Shown here one piece after another: positions 33,139-44,185 of a DNA stretch of 64,000 bases. The number at the start of each line of letters is the position of its first letter. Position 1 is the first letter of the stretch. A model generated the notes under the pieces. That model did no database searches, was not told the origin of the DNA, and saw only the letters and a program-made list of their open reading frames with translations. The stretch comes from Artemia franciscana (Eukaryota; Arthropoda; Branchiopoda; Anostraca; Artemiidae). A program made the translations under genes and the position numbers. Location of the stretch: the NCBI RefSeq assembly GCF_032884065.1, contig NC_088872.1, forward strand, positions 4,960,001 to 5,024,000. Reading direction: 5' to 3'.

Positions 33139-33567
33139 TTATCTATAGTAGCTGATGGGTGATGTTTGGATTGGCGTTTCAACTGTTGTCTTGACAGGGG
33201 ATGGTGCTGTGTTGGTCTGTATTGGGTCAACATTGGCTGTTGCAGGAGCTTTATATTGCCCTGCAGATTCAGGGGCTTGTAGATAACTTTCTTGGGGATC
33301 TGGATAGGCTTTTGCTGGTTCGTTTGCAAATGATACAGGAACAGCATATTCAGAGGCACTGTATTGTTCTGGAGCTTGTATTGCACTTTGTTGATGAGCT
33401 GGGTAGGCTTCCATCGGTTCCTTTGTGGCTGGTGCAGCGGCAGCATATGCTGAGGCAGTATATTCCATTGGTACATTTTGTTGGCATTGAGCGTAAGCTA
33501 GTGGTTGTTCATTTTCCTGGACTTTGTTGCGCATTGCTTCCGTATCTTGCTGAGTGATTGACTCCTA
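33139..33567 (-). CDS. Repetitive Pro/Ala/Tyr/Gln-rich protein, terminal exon
   Basis: The minus strand is open to a stop at 33,139-33,141 and encodes a low-complexity protein ending SPISYYR. It repeats a motif of about 25-30 residues of the type EQYSASEYAVPVSFANEPAKAYPD and QQSAIQAPEQY. The frame is open upstream of the ATG at 33,534, up to an AG at about 33,568 that could be a splice acceptor. So this is probably the last exon rather than a separate gene. A paralogue with the same repeat and ending lies at 43,651-44,085. Composition resembles arthropod cuticular or extracellular matrix proteins, but no named domain is visible here. The function is not known. Confidence 0.6.
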
Positions 33568-33689
33568 TATTGGCTTGGTGGAGTCGAGGAGGCTCATGGT
33601 GTAAGTGGTGTTTCTTTTCATGACTGTTCTTTGTTATTCACCGTTCTTTTGTTGCTTGACTGTTTATTGCAGAGCTCCAAACATCTCAC

Positions 33690-33891
33690 CGCTTATTTTA
33701 TAGCTGAATTGATAGTCATGTGGTGAAGACAGAGTTGTTGGAATTTCTTTCATTTCGTTCATGGTTGGTGCTACAAAATTTGAGAGAGCCGTATGCTCCT
33801 TCTGATGCGTATGCGCTTTGATCTGCTGCTGGTGGATACCAATATTGTGTTCATTTTGTGTCATTGTGTTATATTGTACACAATGTGTCAC
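33690..33891 (-). CDS. Possible upstream exon with YQFSYKI motif (cuticular-protein-like)
   Basis: The minus-strand frame contains HDYQFSYKIS, which resembles the Y.F.Y entry into the Rebers-Riddiford chitin-binding domain of arthropod cuticle proteins. A good splice donor (GCG|GTGAGA) follows directly at 33,690/33,689. The rest of the domain is not visible: splicing to the AG at 33,568 does not keep the repeat frame. The exon relation is therefore unproven. The ATG at 33,891 is only the first available one. Confidence 0.35.
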
Positions 33892-35185
33892 TGTGTACTA
33901 TTGTGTCACTACTGTGGCACAATATGGGTTATATATTGTGTTGTGTCACTGGTGTATAAACCGGGTTGGGAGTATGTTTCGTCAATAAACACATTCTCGC
34001 TCAAAGGGTTATTATTTGTTATACGGTTCAAGGTTATTGACATAATTTGAGATAATGTCTATCTATAAATCTTCAAGAAGGTTCATTGCTTAATCAGTGA
34101 TGCAGGGATTGGGCTGTACATAATTGGTGACAGACAGTATTATTGTCTTAGAAACGCAAATTAAAAGCCGAGTTTCGCTCAGAAACCGGTTCAAATCTCG
34201 GGGGTATGTTGCCAAAGTCTCCGATTTGGTAAAAGCAGACTCTAAGTAAAACCAAGTTCTTTCTTTCAAGTTACCAATTCCTTTTCATGGATTTGGGGTG
34301 CCACCCAGGCAGGCACGTACACTGGTCGCAATATTTTTTTCAAATTTAAAAATTAATTTTTTAAGATTTAGGAGAGGAAGAGGAATTTGCATTTTTAAAT
34401 GAAAATGTGAAGAAAGGGCATATCAATGAAGATACCTCAAAAGGATATTTCATGAAAACCAGAATTTCTTTAATTGTGCCCAAAACAAAATGACGTAGCT
34501 CCCATCTTTTTCGAATTGAAATGGAAAGCGAGAGAAGGGTTTCTGGAGCAGACTCGTAAGCAGATTTTTTTTAGAGGGGGATAGGAGTGGTTCAATAATG
34601 CAATAAATTTTTTATTTACTTATTTGAGTGAAGAGTGCCGCAAAATCGGGCAAATTTTGCATCTTTTCTCAGCATTTTTATTTTATGAAAAGATGCTCAC
34701 TTTCCCCCCATTTTATTAAATATTAATTTGAGTCAAATTGATTGTTTTATCAGTAAGCCCTAATTATCTTAGTTACTACTTGGGGATTTTTTTATTTTTC
34801 TTTTTTTTAACATTTGATGGGAATTTATTAATTAGTTAAATAAAGTAGTATTTCCTACGTAAGTATTTATTTACCAATAAGGACCTCTTGCAAGGTTCAA
34901 ATTAGTTTTTAAATAATTTGAGTTTAGTTTTTTAGTAAAATTAGTTTTTTCGTAAATTAGTTTTTTACGGTCTTCATCTGTTTTTTCTCCTATTCCCGCT
35001 GGGAATATTTTTTTTGTAATAATGGCTTAGACATGGACAAAGATTGTCTTCTTGTTAAAAGTCGTTTAGCGGATTTTGTCCCTTTCGTTTGTGTTCGAAA
35101 GGTAGTTTGGTTCTCGTGGCAACCAGCTCAAAACACTTCGAAATAAATTCATGACATTGAAAGGCCTGAGACGTACTGCGTTTCT

Positions 35186-35218
<33 letters not shown>

Positions 35219-35734
35219 TCGAGCTTTTCTTAAAGGCATATAGAATAGTATTGCGACGTACACATTGGGTGGTAAAAAAAACGCTCGGTAAAACCAAATG
35301 TCCACTGCTGAAATGCAGCTGTCGATTTTATTTTTACCTCTGCAATCGTTTATTTTAACCCCTACGCTGAGATGGTGACCTATGGAACTAAATGAAAACT
35401 TTCACACTCGGCATTTTTTTTACAGCTAACGACTGCTGATGAGAGTATGTTTGCAGAGGGTATAGCATATAAAAAAAAACTACACTTGATCGAAAGCCAA
35501 GAATGTTTATGGGTGGGGGGGAGGGGAACAGCTCTATTGAACGTATTTTGAATTAAAAAAAAATATAGACTCCTATGGAGTAATGGGCCTTAATGGAGCT
35601 GATGGCTGGGTCACCACCTCTGCCCCAAATAGCACAAAATAAAACTTGAGGTGCAGTTTTTTTTTTTTTTTTTTTTTTTTTTTGGCGAAAATACCAGTTT
35701 TAATACAGCGAATCGGTCCTGTAGAGGATTAAAT
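33892..35734. other. Non-coding stretch with simple repeats
   Basis: It holds a GTGTCA-type short repeat (33,860-33,950), which may be part of the upstream region of the minus-strand gene, and a tRNA-like fragment GGTTCAAATC near 34,190. There are two long T runs (35,190-35,218 and 35,658-35,683), possibly SINE or LINE tails. I see no gene. Confidence 0.6.
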
Positions 35735-37377
35735 AAAAAAACAAGTTTTTTGAAATGAAAGTAAGGAGCGGCTAAAGTTTTTTATTGTTTTAAAAAGTAG
35801 AGTTGCGAGAAAGAGTCAAACTTTAGCGCAAGAAGCGGGGTGTCAAGGATGAAAAGCCCCTTTCATATAAGGAGTAATTTCTGTTCGTTTTAAGTTTTAA
35901 TGTCGCTCCTTACTTTCATTTAAAAAAACTTGTTTTTTTTTATTTAATTTCTGAAAGTTTTTGAATTAATGCATGTCTGATTTTGGCTCTCCGTACATAA
36001 ATTATTAAAATGAAATTTGCTATTAATTCTTCTTTTTGGCTAAATGGCTTTCTCTTAGTTTTGATCAGACGATTTTGAGAAATAAGGGGTGGGGAAGGAG
36101 GCCTAGTTGCCCTCCAATTTTTTCGGTTACTTATAAAGGCAACTAGAACTTTTAATTTTTAACGAACGTTTTTATTAGTAAAAAATATACGTAACTTAAG
36201 AATTAACTTACGTAACAAACTTTTATATTCTTATATTTTTGATTATATATATGAGGGAGTTTGTCCCATCGTTAATACCTCGCTCTTCACACTAAATCTT
36301 AAGTTTTGTCCCAATTCTTTAAGAATGACCCCTGAATCAGAAAGGCCGTAGAATAAATAGTTGAAATTACTAAAAATAATTTAGCATAAACAGTGAAGTA
36401 TTTATCTCCTTCTGAATACCTCGCTCTTTATGCTAAAGTATTTCTAGAATCCCTCATATGAGTAATAATCTCTGTTCGTTTTAAGTTTTAATGCTTCTCC
36501 TTACTTTCAATTGAAAAAACTTTTTCATGTTTATATTTTCATTGTTTTTTTTTAATAGTAATGCTAGAAAATCCTGCGCCCTTTTCATTGAATTTTTCTT
36601 CCCCCATGAAATATTCCTCCAAGGAAAGATCCTCCCATATAGCCCCCTCCCCTGAACCCCACACCCAAACAAAAAAATCCCCCTGAAAACGTCGGTACAC
36701 TTCCCAATAACCATTACTGTATGTAAACATTGGTCAAAGTTAATAACTTGCAGCCCCTCCTCCAGGGACTGTGGGAGGTAAGTCATCCCCAAAGACATAG
36801 TTATTATGGTTTTCGACTATGCGGAACAAAATGGCTATCTCAAAATTTTGATCCGTTGACTTTGGCAAAAAATGAGCGTGGGAGGTGGCCTAGGTGGCCT
36901 CCAATTTTTTTGGTCGCTTAAAAAGGGCACTAGAACTTTTCATTTCCGTTAGAATGAGCCCTCTTGCAACCCTCTAGGACCACTTGGTCGATACGATGAC
37001 CCCTGGAAAAAAATAAAATAAAATAAACACACACCCGTGATTAGTCTTCTGGCAAAAAATACGAAATCCCACATTTTTGTAGATTGGACCTTGAAATTTT
37101 TTCTATAGGGTTCTCTGATACGGTGAATGCGATGGTGTGATTTTTGTTACGATCCTATGACTTTTAGGGGGCGTTTCCCCCTATTTTCCAAAATAAGGCA
37201 AATTTTCTCAGGCTCGTAACTTTTAATGACAAAGACTAAACTTGATAAAACTTATATATTTGAAATCAGCATAAAAATCCGATTCTTTTGATATATCTTA
37301 GAGTTTCGTTTTTTAGAGTTTCGTTTACTATTGAGCCGGGTCGCTCCTTACTACAGTTCGTTACCACGAACTGTTTG
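35735..37377 (-). mobile_element. 1.7-kb composite repeat, copy 1
   Basis: This is the reverse complement of 61,548-63,300 with moderate divergence. At its 37,377 end it carries the palindrome CAGTTCGTGGTAACGAACTG followed by TAGTAAGGAGCGACCCGG. At the other end is a fold-back module with AAACTTTAGCG and TTCTGTTCGTTTTAAG arms. It has no coding frame of note. It is a non-autonomous interspersed element of unknown class. Confidence 0.75.
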
Positions 37378-37722
37378 ATGACTTATTCAGGCGAATCGAA
37401 CTACATGAATTCGCTTCGTTCGGGTGTAGGCTCTGGGAAATAAATCAGATATCTCGGGAAAATGAATATGTGATTATGCTCGTAGTAAAACTTGTTATAA
37501 TGAATTCGATGATGGATTTAAGAATTTCTTAATCAACCACAATTTTTCTCTTATAATTTTTTGGAAGTTATGGTGTTTTGGATATACATAAAGAAAAAAA
37601 AATCTAAATTGTGAACGAAACTTGTCTCTTTATTTTGAGATTATTTTCAAAATTCAATTTTGAAATTATTTTGTGTAGTTTTATTTTTAAAGCTGGTTTC
37701 AATGATGAGGCGATTTAATATC
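37378..37722. other. Spacer between two inverted composite repeats
   Basis: 345 bp of AT-rich single-copy-looking DNA lies between the palindromic ends of copies 1 and 2. No gene is seen. Confidence 0.6.
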
Positions 37723-39430
37723 AAACAGTTCGTGGTAACGAATTGTAGGTAAGGAGCGACTCGGCTCAATAGTAACCGAAACTAAAAAAAAACGTAATTT
37801 TTATAACAATAGTTACATCAAAAGAATCATTTTAATGCTGATTGCAAATATATAAGTTTCATTAAGTTTAGACTTACCTATCAAAAGTTCGAGCCTGAGA
37901 AAATTTGCCTTATTTTAGAAAATAGGGGAAAGCACCGCTTAAAAGTCATAGAATCTTAACGAAAATCACACCATCAGATTCAACGTATCAGAGAACCCTG
38001 TAGTAGAAGCTTCAAGCTTCTACAAAATGTGGAATTTTTCATTTTTTGCCACAATACAGGTCACGGATGCGTGTTTATTTGTTAGTTTTTTTGTTGTTTT
38101 TCCCCCAGGGGTGATCGTATCGACCCAGTGGTCCTAGAATGTCATGAGAGGGCTCAGTCTAACGGAAATTAAAAGTTCTAGTGCCCTTTTTAAGTGACCA
38201 AAAAAATTGGAGGGCACCTAGACCCCCTCCCACGCTCATTTTTTCCCAAAGTCACTGGATCAACATTCTGAGATAGCCATTTTATTCATCATAGTCGAAA
38301 ACCTAATAACTATGTCTTTGGGGACGACTTACTCCCCCACAGTACCCGTGGGAGGGGCTGCAAGTTACAAACTCTGACCAGTGTTTACATATAGTAATGG
38401 CTATTGGGAAGTGTAGAGACGCTTTCAGGGGGATTTTTTTGGTTGTGGGGGAGGTGTTGAGGGGCTTATGCGGGGGGAACTTTCCATGGAGAAATTTGTA
38501 ATGGGGGAAGAAAATTTCTATGAAGGGGGCGTAGGATTTTTTAGCATTCTTCTTAAAAAACAATGAAAAAGTAAATATGAAAAGTTTTTTCAACTAAAAG
38601 TAAGGAGCAGCATTAAAACTTAAAACGAACAGAAATTATTACGCATATGAGGGGTTCACCTCCTCCTAATACCCTCTTTACGCTAAAGTAATTTTATTAA
38701 TTTTAACTATTTATTCTACTGCCTTTGTGATTCAGGGGTCATTCTTAAAGAATTTGGAAAAAATTTAAGCTTTTGTAAAGAGCGAGGTATTAACGAGAGG
38801 GTGAACCTCCTCATATACGTAATCAAAACATACGAATTTAGAAGTTCGTTACGTAAGTTAATTCCTAAGTTACGTATATTTTTACTAATAACAACGTTCG
38901 TAAAAAATTTAAAGTTCTAGTTGCCTTTTTAAATAACTAAAAATTGGAGGGTAACTAAGCCTACTCCCCCGCTCCTATTTTTTCGAAATAGTCCGACCAA
39001 AACTATGAAAATGCCATTTACCCATGAAAATAAATTCATATGCAAATTTTGTTTTAATTATTCATCTGCGGAGAGTCAAAATCAAAACAAGTATTAATGC
39101 AAAAACGTTCAGAAATTAAATATAAAAAAAAAACATTTTTTTTAACTAACAGTAAGAAGCGATATTAAAACTTAAAACGAACAGAAATTAATCCGTATAT
39201 GAAAGGGGCTGTTCCCCCCTCAACGCCCTGCTCTAAAGTCTTTAACGCTAAAGTTTTTATTGTTTTAAAAAGTAGAGTTGAAAGAAAGAGTCAAACTTTA
39301 GCGTAAAGAGCGGGGCATTGGGGGGGGGACAGCCCCTTTCATATACGGAGTAATTTCTGTTCGTTTTAAGTTTTAATATCGCTCCTTAATTTGAGTTAAA
39401 AAAAAATGTTTTTTTATTTAATTATATTTT
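37723..39430 (+). mobile_element. 1.7-kb composite repeat, copy 2
   Basis: It starts CAAACAGTTCGTGGTAACGA and runs parallel to 61,548-63,300, ending in the fold-back module at 39,110-39,430. With copy 1 it forms a head-to-head inverted pair. Divergence between copies is high enough that they are old. Confidence 0.75.
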
Positions 39431-40384
39431 AACACTATTCATATAAACTACAATTTAGTATTGAATGGCAAAAATATCTTCTCTGATTTTGAATGATTAG
39501 GTTATGTTTTTACTATCCTCGGTACTTGGTATATGGGCCATTTTTACATATACTTGGTGAATGCCGAAAAAAGTATTTTTAAACGGAAATGCCAAAAAAA
39601 ATTATTTTTCAAAAACCTATTTTTCATAAATCAAGCAAGAGATGATTGCCACTTTCTAATGGATGCTTTTGAACCCTGGCTTTTGAACCTTATTGGATGT
39701 AATTTTAAGTATTCGTACCCCTCAACCAATCAATATTCTGAAAAAAGTCATGTGATATTTTACAATTGGTATTTAAGGCGAGTTTCAACCTCATTGTATA
39801 ATATAGTAGGGGTCGATTTGTTCCCGATGTTCATTAGAATATTCTTTTTATTTTCACCGTTCCTCCTACACGCCTTTTGNNNNNNNNNNNNNNNNNNNNN
39901 NNNNNNNNNNNNNNNNNNNNNNNNNNNNNNNNNNNNNNNNNNNNNNNNNNNNNNNNNNNNNNNNNNNNNNNNNNNNNNNGCTAGTAAATAATAATAGTCT
40001 AATAATAAGTAACGTATTATTTTCTTTTTACCGGGTTCAAAGTTCCTAGAATGGAAATGAATCATATTGGGGGAACTTAAGATTGAGTGCTTCATTATGT
40101 TTTATCTGATGGAAAATATGACGTCAAGGAAGTATCATTCGTATGTAAAGAAAGTTCTAAAAGATAGAAATGGACAATCTATATACAATTTTATAAAGTA
40201 TAGTAAAAGAAATTTTGATATAGTATAGTATGAGTATATAGTATAAATATATAATATAAGCATATATAAGTATATAGTATATAATGTAGTATAAGAGATA
40301 TTTTTCGGAATATAAGTATAGTTTAGCGCGAAGAAAAAAAAAGCTAAATAAAGAAAGCAATATTACTAATGGGGGTAAATTTAT
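39431..40384. other. Non-coding stretch containing assembly gap 39,880-39,979
   Basis: AT-rich DNA with a 100-N gap and a TATA-rich tract at 40,190-40,310. The open frames here are low complexity and lack any family signature. Confidence 0.7.
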
Positions 40385-40819
40385 AGCAGTTCATATAACT
40401 GACTTACCAATAAAGTGAACATACCACTCGATGCCTTTTTTGTGCTCTTTACGAATATGGTAATTGCTTCTACCGTAAATTCAAGTTTAAGTACTTTTTA
40501 ACCTAGTTTTAGCACTAAAATAAATAAATAACTAAAGTTTTAGCACTAAAATAAAATAACTAAAATAAATAGTTTTAGCACTGAGAAAATGTAGCATATT
40601 TTTTTCGAAAACGATGGAAAAGATGGCGCTGAGAAAACGTAGTGTTTGTTTAAAACAAGCGATAACTCATGCTTTCATTGAAAATTTGTCACTTTTAAGA
40701 GCTCAAAAAGTACGTAAATTGTAATTTGCGATTGAAGCAATTATTTTATTCGTAAAGAACATAAAAAAGGCATTGAGGGGTATGTTAACTTTATTCGTAA
40801 GTCAGTTATATGAACTGTC
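40385..40819. mobile_element. Fold-back element with about 115-bp inverted ends
   Basis: The left end begins CAGTTCATATAACTGACTTA and the right end is its reverse complement. The arms extend about 115 bp with scattered mismatches, around a 200-bp AT-rich centre. A partial repeat of the right arm follows at 40,820-40,945. It resembles a MITE; no transposase family can be assigned. Confidence 0.7.
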
Positions 40820-40945
40820 ATAATTTTTGAAAATTCGTCATTTTTAAGAGTTCAAAAAGTGCTTAAATTTGATTTTACGGTAGAAGCGATTATTATATTC
40901 GTAAATAGCATAAAAAAGGCATCGAGTGGTATGTTTACTATGGAC

Positions 40946-41787
40946 TACGTGGTCCCTAGGTGGTTTACTAGGTGGGACCACGCCCCACCTAGGGACTTCT
41001 AATATCTTGATGTCTCCCTCGTGATTTTTAATTTTTGTTATTTAAAATTTTATGTGTACCTAACGGAAGCTTAAAAGGCCATTAACTTGGTACCATTTTT
41101 GGGGTTGTATTTTAGGCATATTTTATACCAATGAAATATATTGTCTAAACACAACACCTTTCACACAATGTGTAACATCATTGTAATGCTATTTTCTAGC
41201 GTTTTTGCTCTTTAAATCAGTGTTTCCGCTAGCTCCTTTTTATAATTTGCTAAACGTCGGAAGTTTTCCGTAGAAAGTCCGTAGGTGGCATTTCGGATTC
41301 AGTAGAACTTTCCGCAAGGCACTAGGTGCCACAATAGTCTCGTGGTCTAAGTACATGACCGCGAAGACCTGGTAGCTTTTCCTGTCCTAATTGTTCACAG
41401 AAACAAGATTGAAATTTTATCCAGATTTGAAACTTTTCTCTTTTGCTGGCTAGTAAGATTCTCCAGTCTGCTCTTTTTTGGAAGCATTTTGTCCAAAATA
41501 CTAATATAAAAGCACCAATGCCCAATACCACAGACGAAAAAAGTTGCTGATAACTTTTTATCAAAATTTTGTTATGGCGACCCGTTTATGTCTAACCGAA
41601 AGCTAGAAATTGTAGCAAAATTCTCTGGTGATTTAAAGTAAATATTATAAGGAAAAGGTGATTATGGCATTTCAGTAGTATTTTGTTTTTTCCGTAGGTA
41701 ATCCATAGATTGAAACGCGGCTTTAAATGCATTTGAATGTTACGTCATTCATATGATTAATTTTTTTTATTTGATAAAGTTCTAAAG
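40946..41787. other. Non-coding stretch with a decayed relative of the next element
   Basis: It starts with an imperfect palindrome (GTGGTCCCTAGGTGG / CCACCTAGGGAC). At 40,985-41,240 the order of motifs (TGATGTCTCCCTCGTGAT, TTGTTATTTAAAA, AACACCTTTCACACAATGTGTAACATCA) loosely parallels 41,845-42,010, so it may be a second, older copy of the hAT-like element. No gene is visible. Confidence 0.5.
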
Positions 41788-42230
41788 CAGTGGTTCCCAA
41801 CCGATTTTGCGCTATGTCCCATCTCAGCATTTCTAAAATCCTGACGTCCCATTCGTGATAAATTTTGTTACCCAAAACATAATGGGGATTCACCTGAAGG
41901 AAGTTTAAAACGCCAATAACGCGGTATCTTTTTCCCAGTTGTCCTCTTGGTGTATTTTGTTTCTATATGTAACACCCATCATACAATATATGACGTTACA
42001 ATAACTATCATGTATCTCTTTTTCTCTTTAAATGTATGTGAATATGACGTCATTTACATGAAAAATGTTTTTTTTTTTTTCAAATTATGGCTCAAGAGTA
42101 TTGTCAGTCGAGTGATGTACGTCCTGCCCATGACCCACCAAAATATTCCCATGCCCCACCGGTGGGACGTGACCCACCAAAATACTGCCATGCTTCATCA
42201 GCGGGGGAGGATCAAAGAGCAAATCTTCAG
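41788..42230 (+). mobile_element. hAT-like non-autonomous element
   Basis: It starts CAGTGGTTCCCAACC, the usual terminal inverted repeat of Charlie/hAT-type transposons. Later it has CCATGCCCCACCGGTGGGACGTG, a stretch commonly found towards the other end of such elements (shown here as motif only). The second terminal repeat is not found, so the right limit is a guess. It contains no transposase. Confidence 0.5.
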
Positions 42231-42246
42231 AAAACTAAAAATATTC

Positions 42247-42737
42247 GGGTAGGCATTCATTGTTTACATTTAATGTCATGGCTGTTGATTCTCTAAATGA
42301 GAGCTAGGAGCAGAGGCGTCACTAGCCCAATTTTGTTTTGGAGGGTGAGGCAGCAGATTTAACAGACTGGGTAATCGTTTTTACTGACCGATTTGAGTGA
42401 TCTCATTTTTAAAATTACTCCACTTTTGTTTTTTACCGATGGAGACTGATCTTATTTCATTGATCTTACGTCATATATTTCATTGTTTATGGTAGGCAGG
42501 GTAGGCATTCATTGTTTACATTTAATGTCATGGCTGTTGATTCTTTAAATGAGAGCTAGGAGCAGAGGCGTCACTAGCCCAATTTTGTTTTGGAGGGTGA
42601 GGCAGCAGATTTAACAGACTGGGTAATCGTTTTTACTGACCGATTTGAGTGATCTCATTTTTAAAATTACTCCACTTTTGTTTTTTTACCGACGAGGACT
42701 GATCTTATTTCATTGATCTTACGTCATATATTTCAAT
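42247..42737 (+). repeat. Tandem duplication of 252 bp
   Basis: Two near-perfect copies start GGGTAGGCATTCATTG at 42,247 and 42,499. They include AGAGGCGTCACTAGCCC, a phrase typical of mobile element ends. The high identity implies a recent event. Confidence 0.92.
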
Positions 42738-43620
42738 CAACCCATTTATCTAGTGATAAATAAATAAAAAAGATTTCAGTTATTAAAATAGTGGCACTTC
42801 GCGTCCACTATTTTAACGACTCCAATTTTTTTACCGGCTGGCTTAAAGTATTTATGGTTTCAGCTATTCCCGGGAAAATAGTTCATTGAAATCGAAAGCG
42901 TGTGGTGGTTATGACTTAGAAAGTAGTCCTATAATGCTTATAAAGTATGTAGTGACAAAACTTCAGGACAGGGATACCCCCCCCCCCCTAGTCCACTGCG
43001 TCTGTGCCTAGACTGACATGTATTGAATAGGTGTTTCAGCTCCATAATACATTTAGCAGTTAGTTTGATTTGATTATAGAATGAACTGCTGGGTTTGTTA
43101 ATCGTATCCGTAAAAATCGTGTTGCTAGGGTTGCACATGATGAAATTACTTGAGCTTAAGTATCTTCAATATTTTCTTCAGAACCTTTTTTCCGGTCATA
43201 TTTTTCTTTTCTTATTTCAATCATAAATGTTGGAAAAAGAGTATTCCATAGAATATTCTGAATTCCAAAGCTTTCTGGCAAGTGACTTTCGCAATTGTTT
43301 GTACTGCTTTGTCAGAGTTATAAAATTAATTCAAAAGAAGTAAAATGAGAATCTCAAATCGAAGCCAGCCAGAATTTCATTGGATGGTCTATTGTTACAA
43401 AAAAAAAAGTTCAGAAAGTGTGTGACAAGAATTTAAAAAATTTTTCTCCTTACCAGAAAAATCACTTTGGGTACGTTTGAATTCTGGAAGTGCTGTATTT
43501 TCGCAAATTATTTGGAAAAAATATTTCGTGGGAATTAAAATCTGACTTAGTTAAGTGTTTGTAATAAAAACAACGTGTTTATTCCATCTCTAAACGATAC
43601 AAAAATATTTCTAGATTAAA
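42738..43620. other. Non-coding stretch, perhaps 3' region of the next gene
   Basis: It includes a short inverted repeat (TTAAAATAGTGGC / CCACTATTTTAA, 42,782-42,816) and a C run at 42,980-42,990. The last part before 43,651 would be the 3' UTR of the minus-strand gene. There is no other signal. Confidence 0.5.
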
Positions 43621-43650
43621 TTAAAATAACAGATCCATATAAATAAAGAA

Positions 43651-44085
43651 CTATCTGTAGTAACTGACTGGTCGAGGCTCTGCTTGAATTGGGGTTTCAA
43701 ATGCAGTCTTGACAGGTGATGGGGCTCTGTATGTCTGGACTGGATCAATATTGGCTGTGGCAGGAGCACTATATTCTTCTGGAGCTTCAGGTGCTTGTAG
43801 ATAGCTTTCCTCAGGATCTGAGTAGGTTTCTACTGGTTCGTTTTTAGTTGGTGCTGGAGCAGCATATAAAGAGGAATCGTATTGGTATGGTGTTTGTATT
43901 GCGCTTTGTTGAGGAGCTTGGTAGGTTTCTACTGGTTCGTTTTTAGCTGGTACAGGAGCCACATCTGCAGAGGCATCAAATTGATCTGGTGCTTGCATTG
44001 CGTTTTGTTGAGGAGCTGGGTAAGTTTTTAACGGTTCCTTTATGGCTGGTGCAGTAGCAGCAGCATATGCAGAAGGGGTATATTT
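43651..44085 (-). CDS. Repetitive Pro/Ala/Tyr/Gln-rich protein, paralogue, cut by gap
   Basis: The minus strand is open from the N gap at 44,086 to a stop at 43,651-43,653. It encodes repeats of the type NEPVETYQAPQQSAIQTPYQY and AAPAPTKNEPVETY, and ends RPVSYYR. It shares the DPEESYLQAPE, APATANIDPVQT and SPVKTAFETPIQ segments in order with the gene at 33,139-33,567, so the two are tandem paralogues about 10 kb apart. The 5' end is in the gap and what follows the gap is repeat DNA. The role is unknown; composition suggests an extracellular or cuticular structural protein. Confidence 0.65.
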   Translation of the reverse strand, partial: KYTPSAYAAATAPAIKEPLKTYPAPQQNAMQAPDQFDASADVAPVPAKNEPVETYQAPQQSAIQTPYQYDSSLYAAPAPTKNEPVETYSDPEESYLQAPEAPEEYSAPATANIDPVQTYRAPSPVKTAFETPIQAEPRPVSYYR

Positions 44086-44185
44086 NNNNNNNNNNNNNNN
44101 NNNNNNNNNNNNNNNNNNNNNNNNNNNNNNNNNNNNNNNNNNNNNNNNNNNNNNNNNNNNNNNNNNNNNNNNNNNNNNNNNNNNN
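44086..44185. other. Assembly gap (100 N)
   Basis: A placeholder directly inside a gene on its left and inside a repeat on its right, so the join is unverified. Confidence 1.

Noticed and set aside
33201-33557. Open plus-strand frame opposite the repetitive gene
   Set aside because: It is the antisense shadow of the minus-strand Pro/Ala/Tyr-rich frame, whose paralogue at 43.7 kb conserves the minus-strand protein.
34150-34235. Possible tRNA near GGTTCAAATC
   Set aside because: There is a B-box-like motif, but no A box or stems at the right spacing.
36481-36798. Gene-like frame MSLGMTYLPQSLEEGLQVINF, also at 62,150-62,461
   Set aside because: It appears only because two copies of the 1.7-kb repeat share it. 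It has no homologue I recognise, and other copies are not open.
39533-40095. Frames spanning the N gap
   Set aside because: They count N codons as open and have no coding character on either side.
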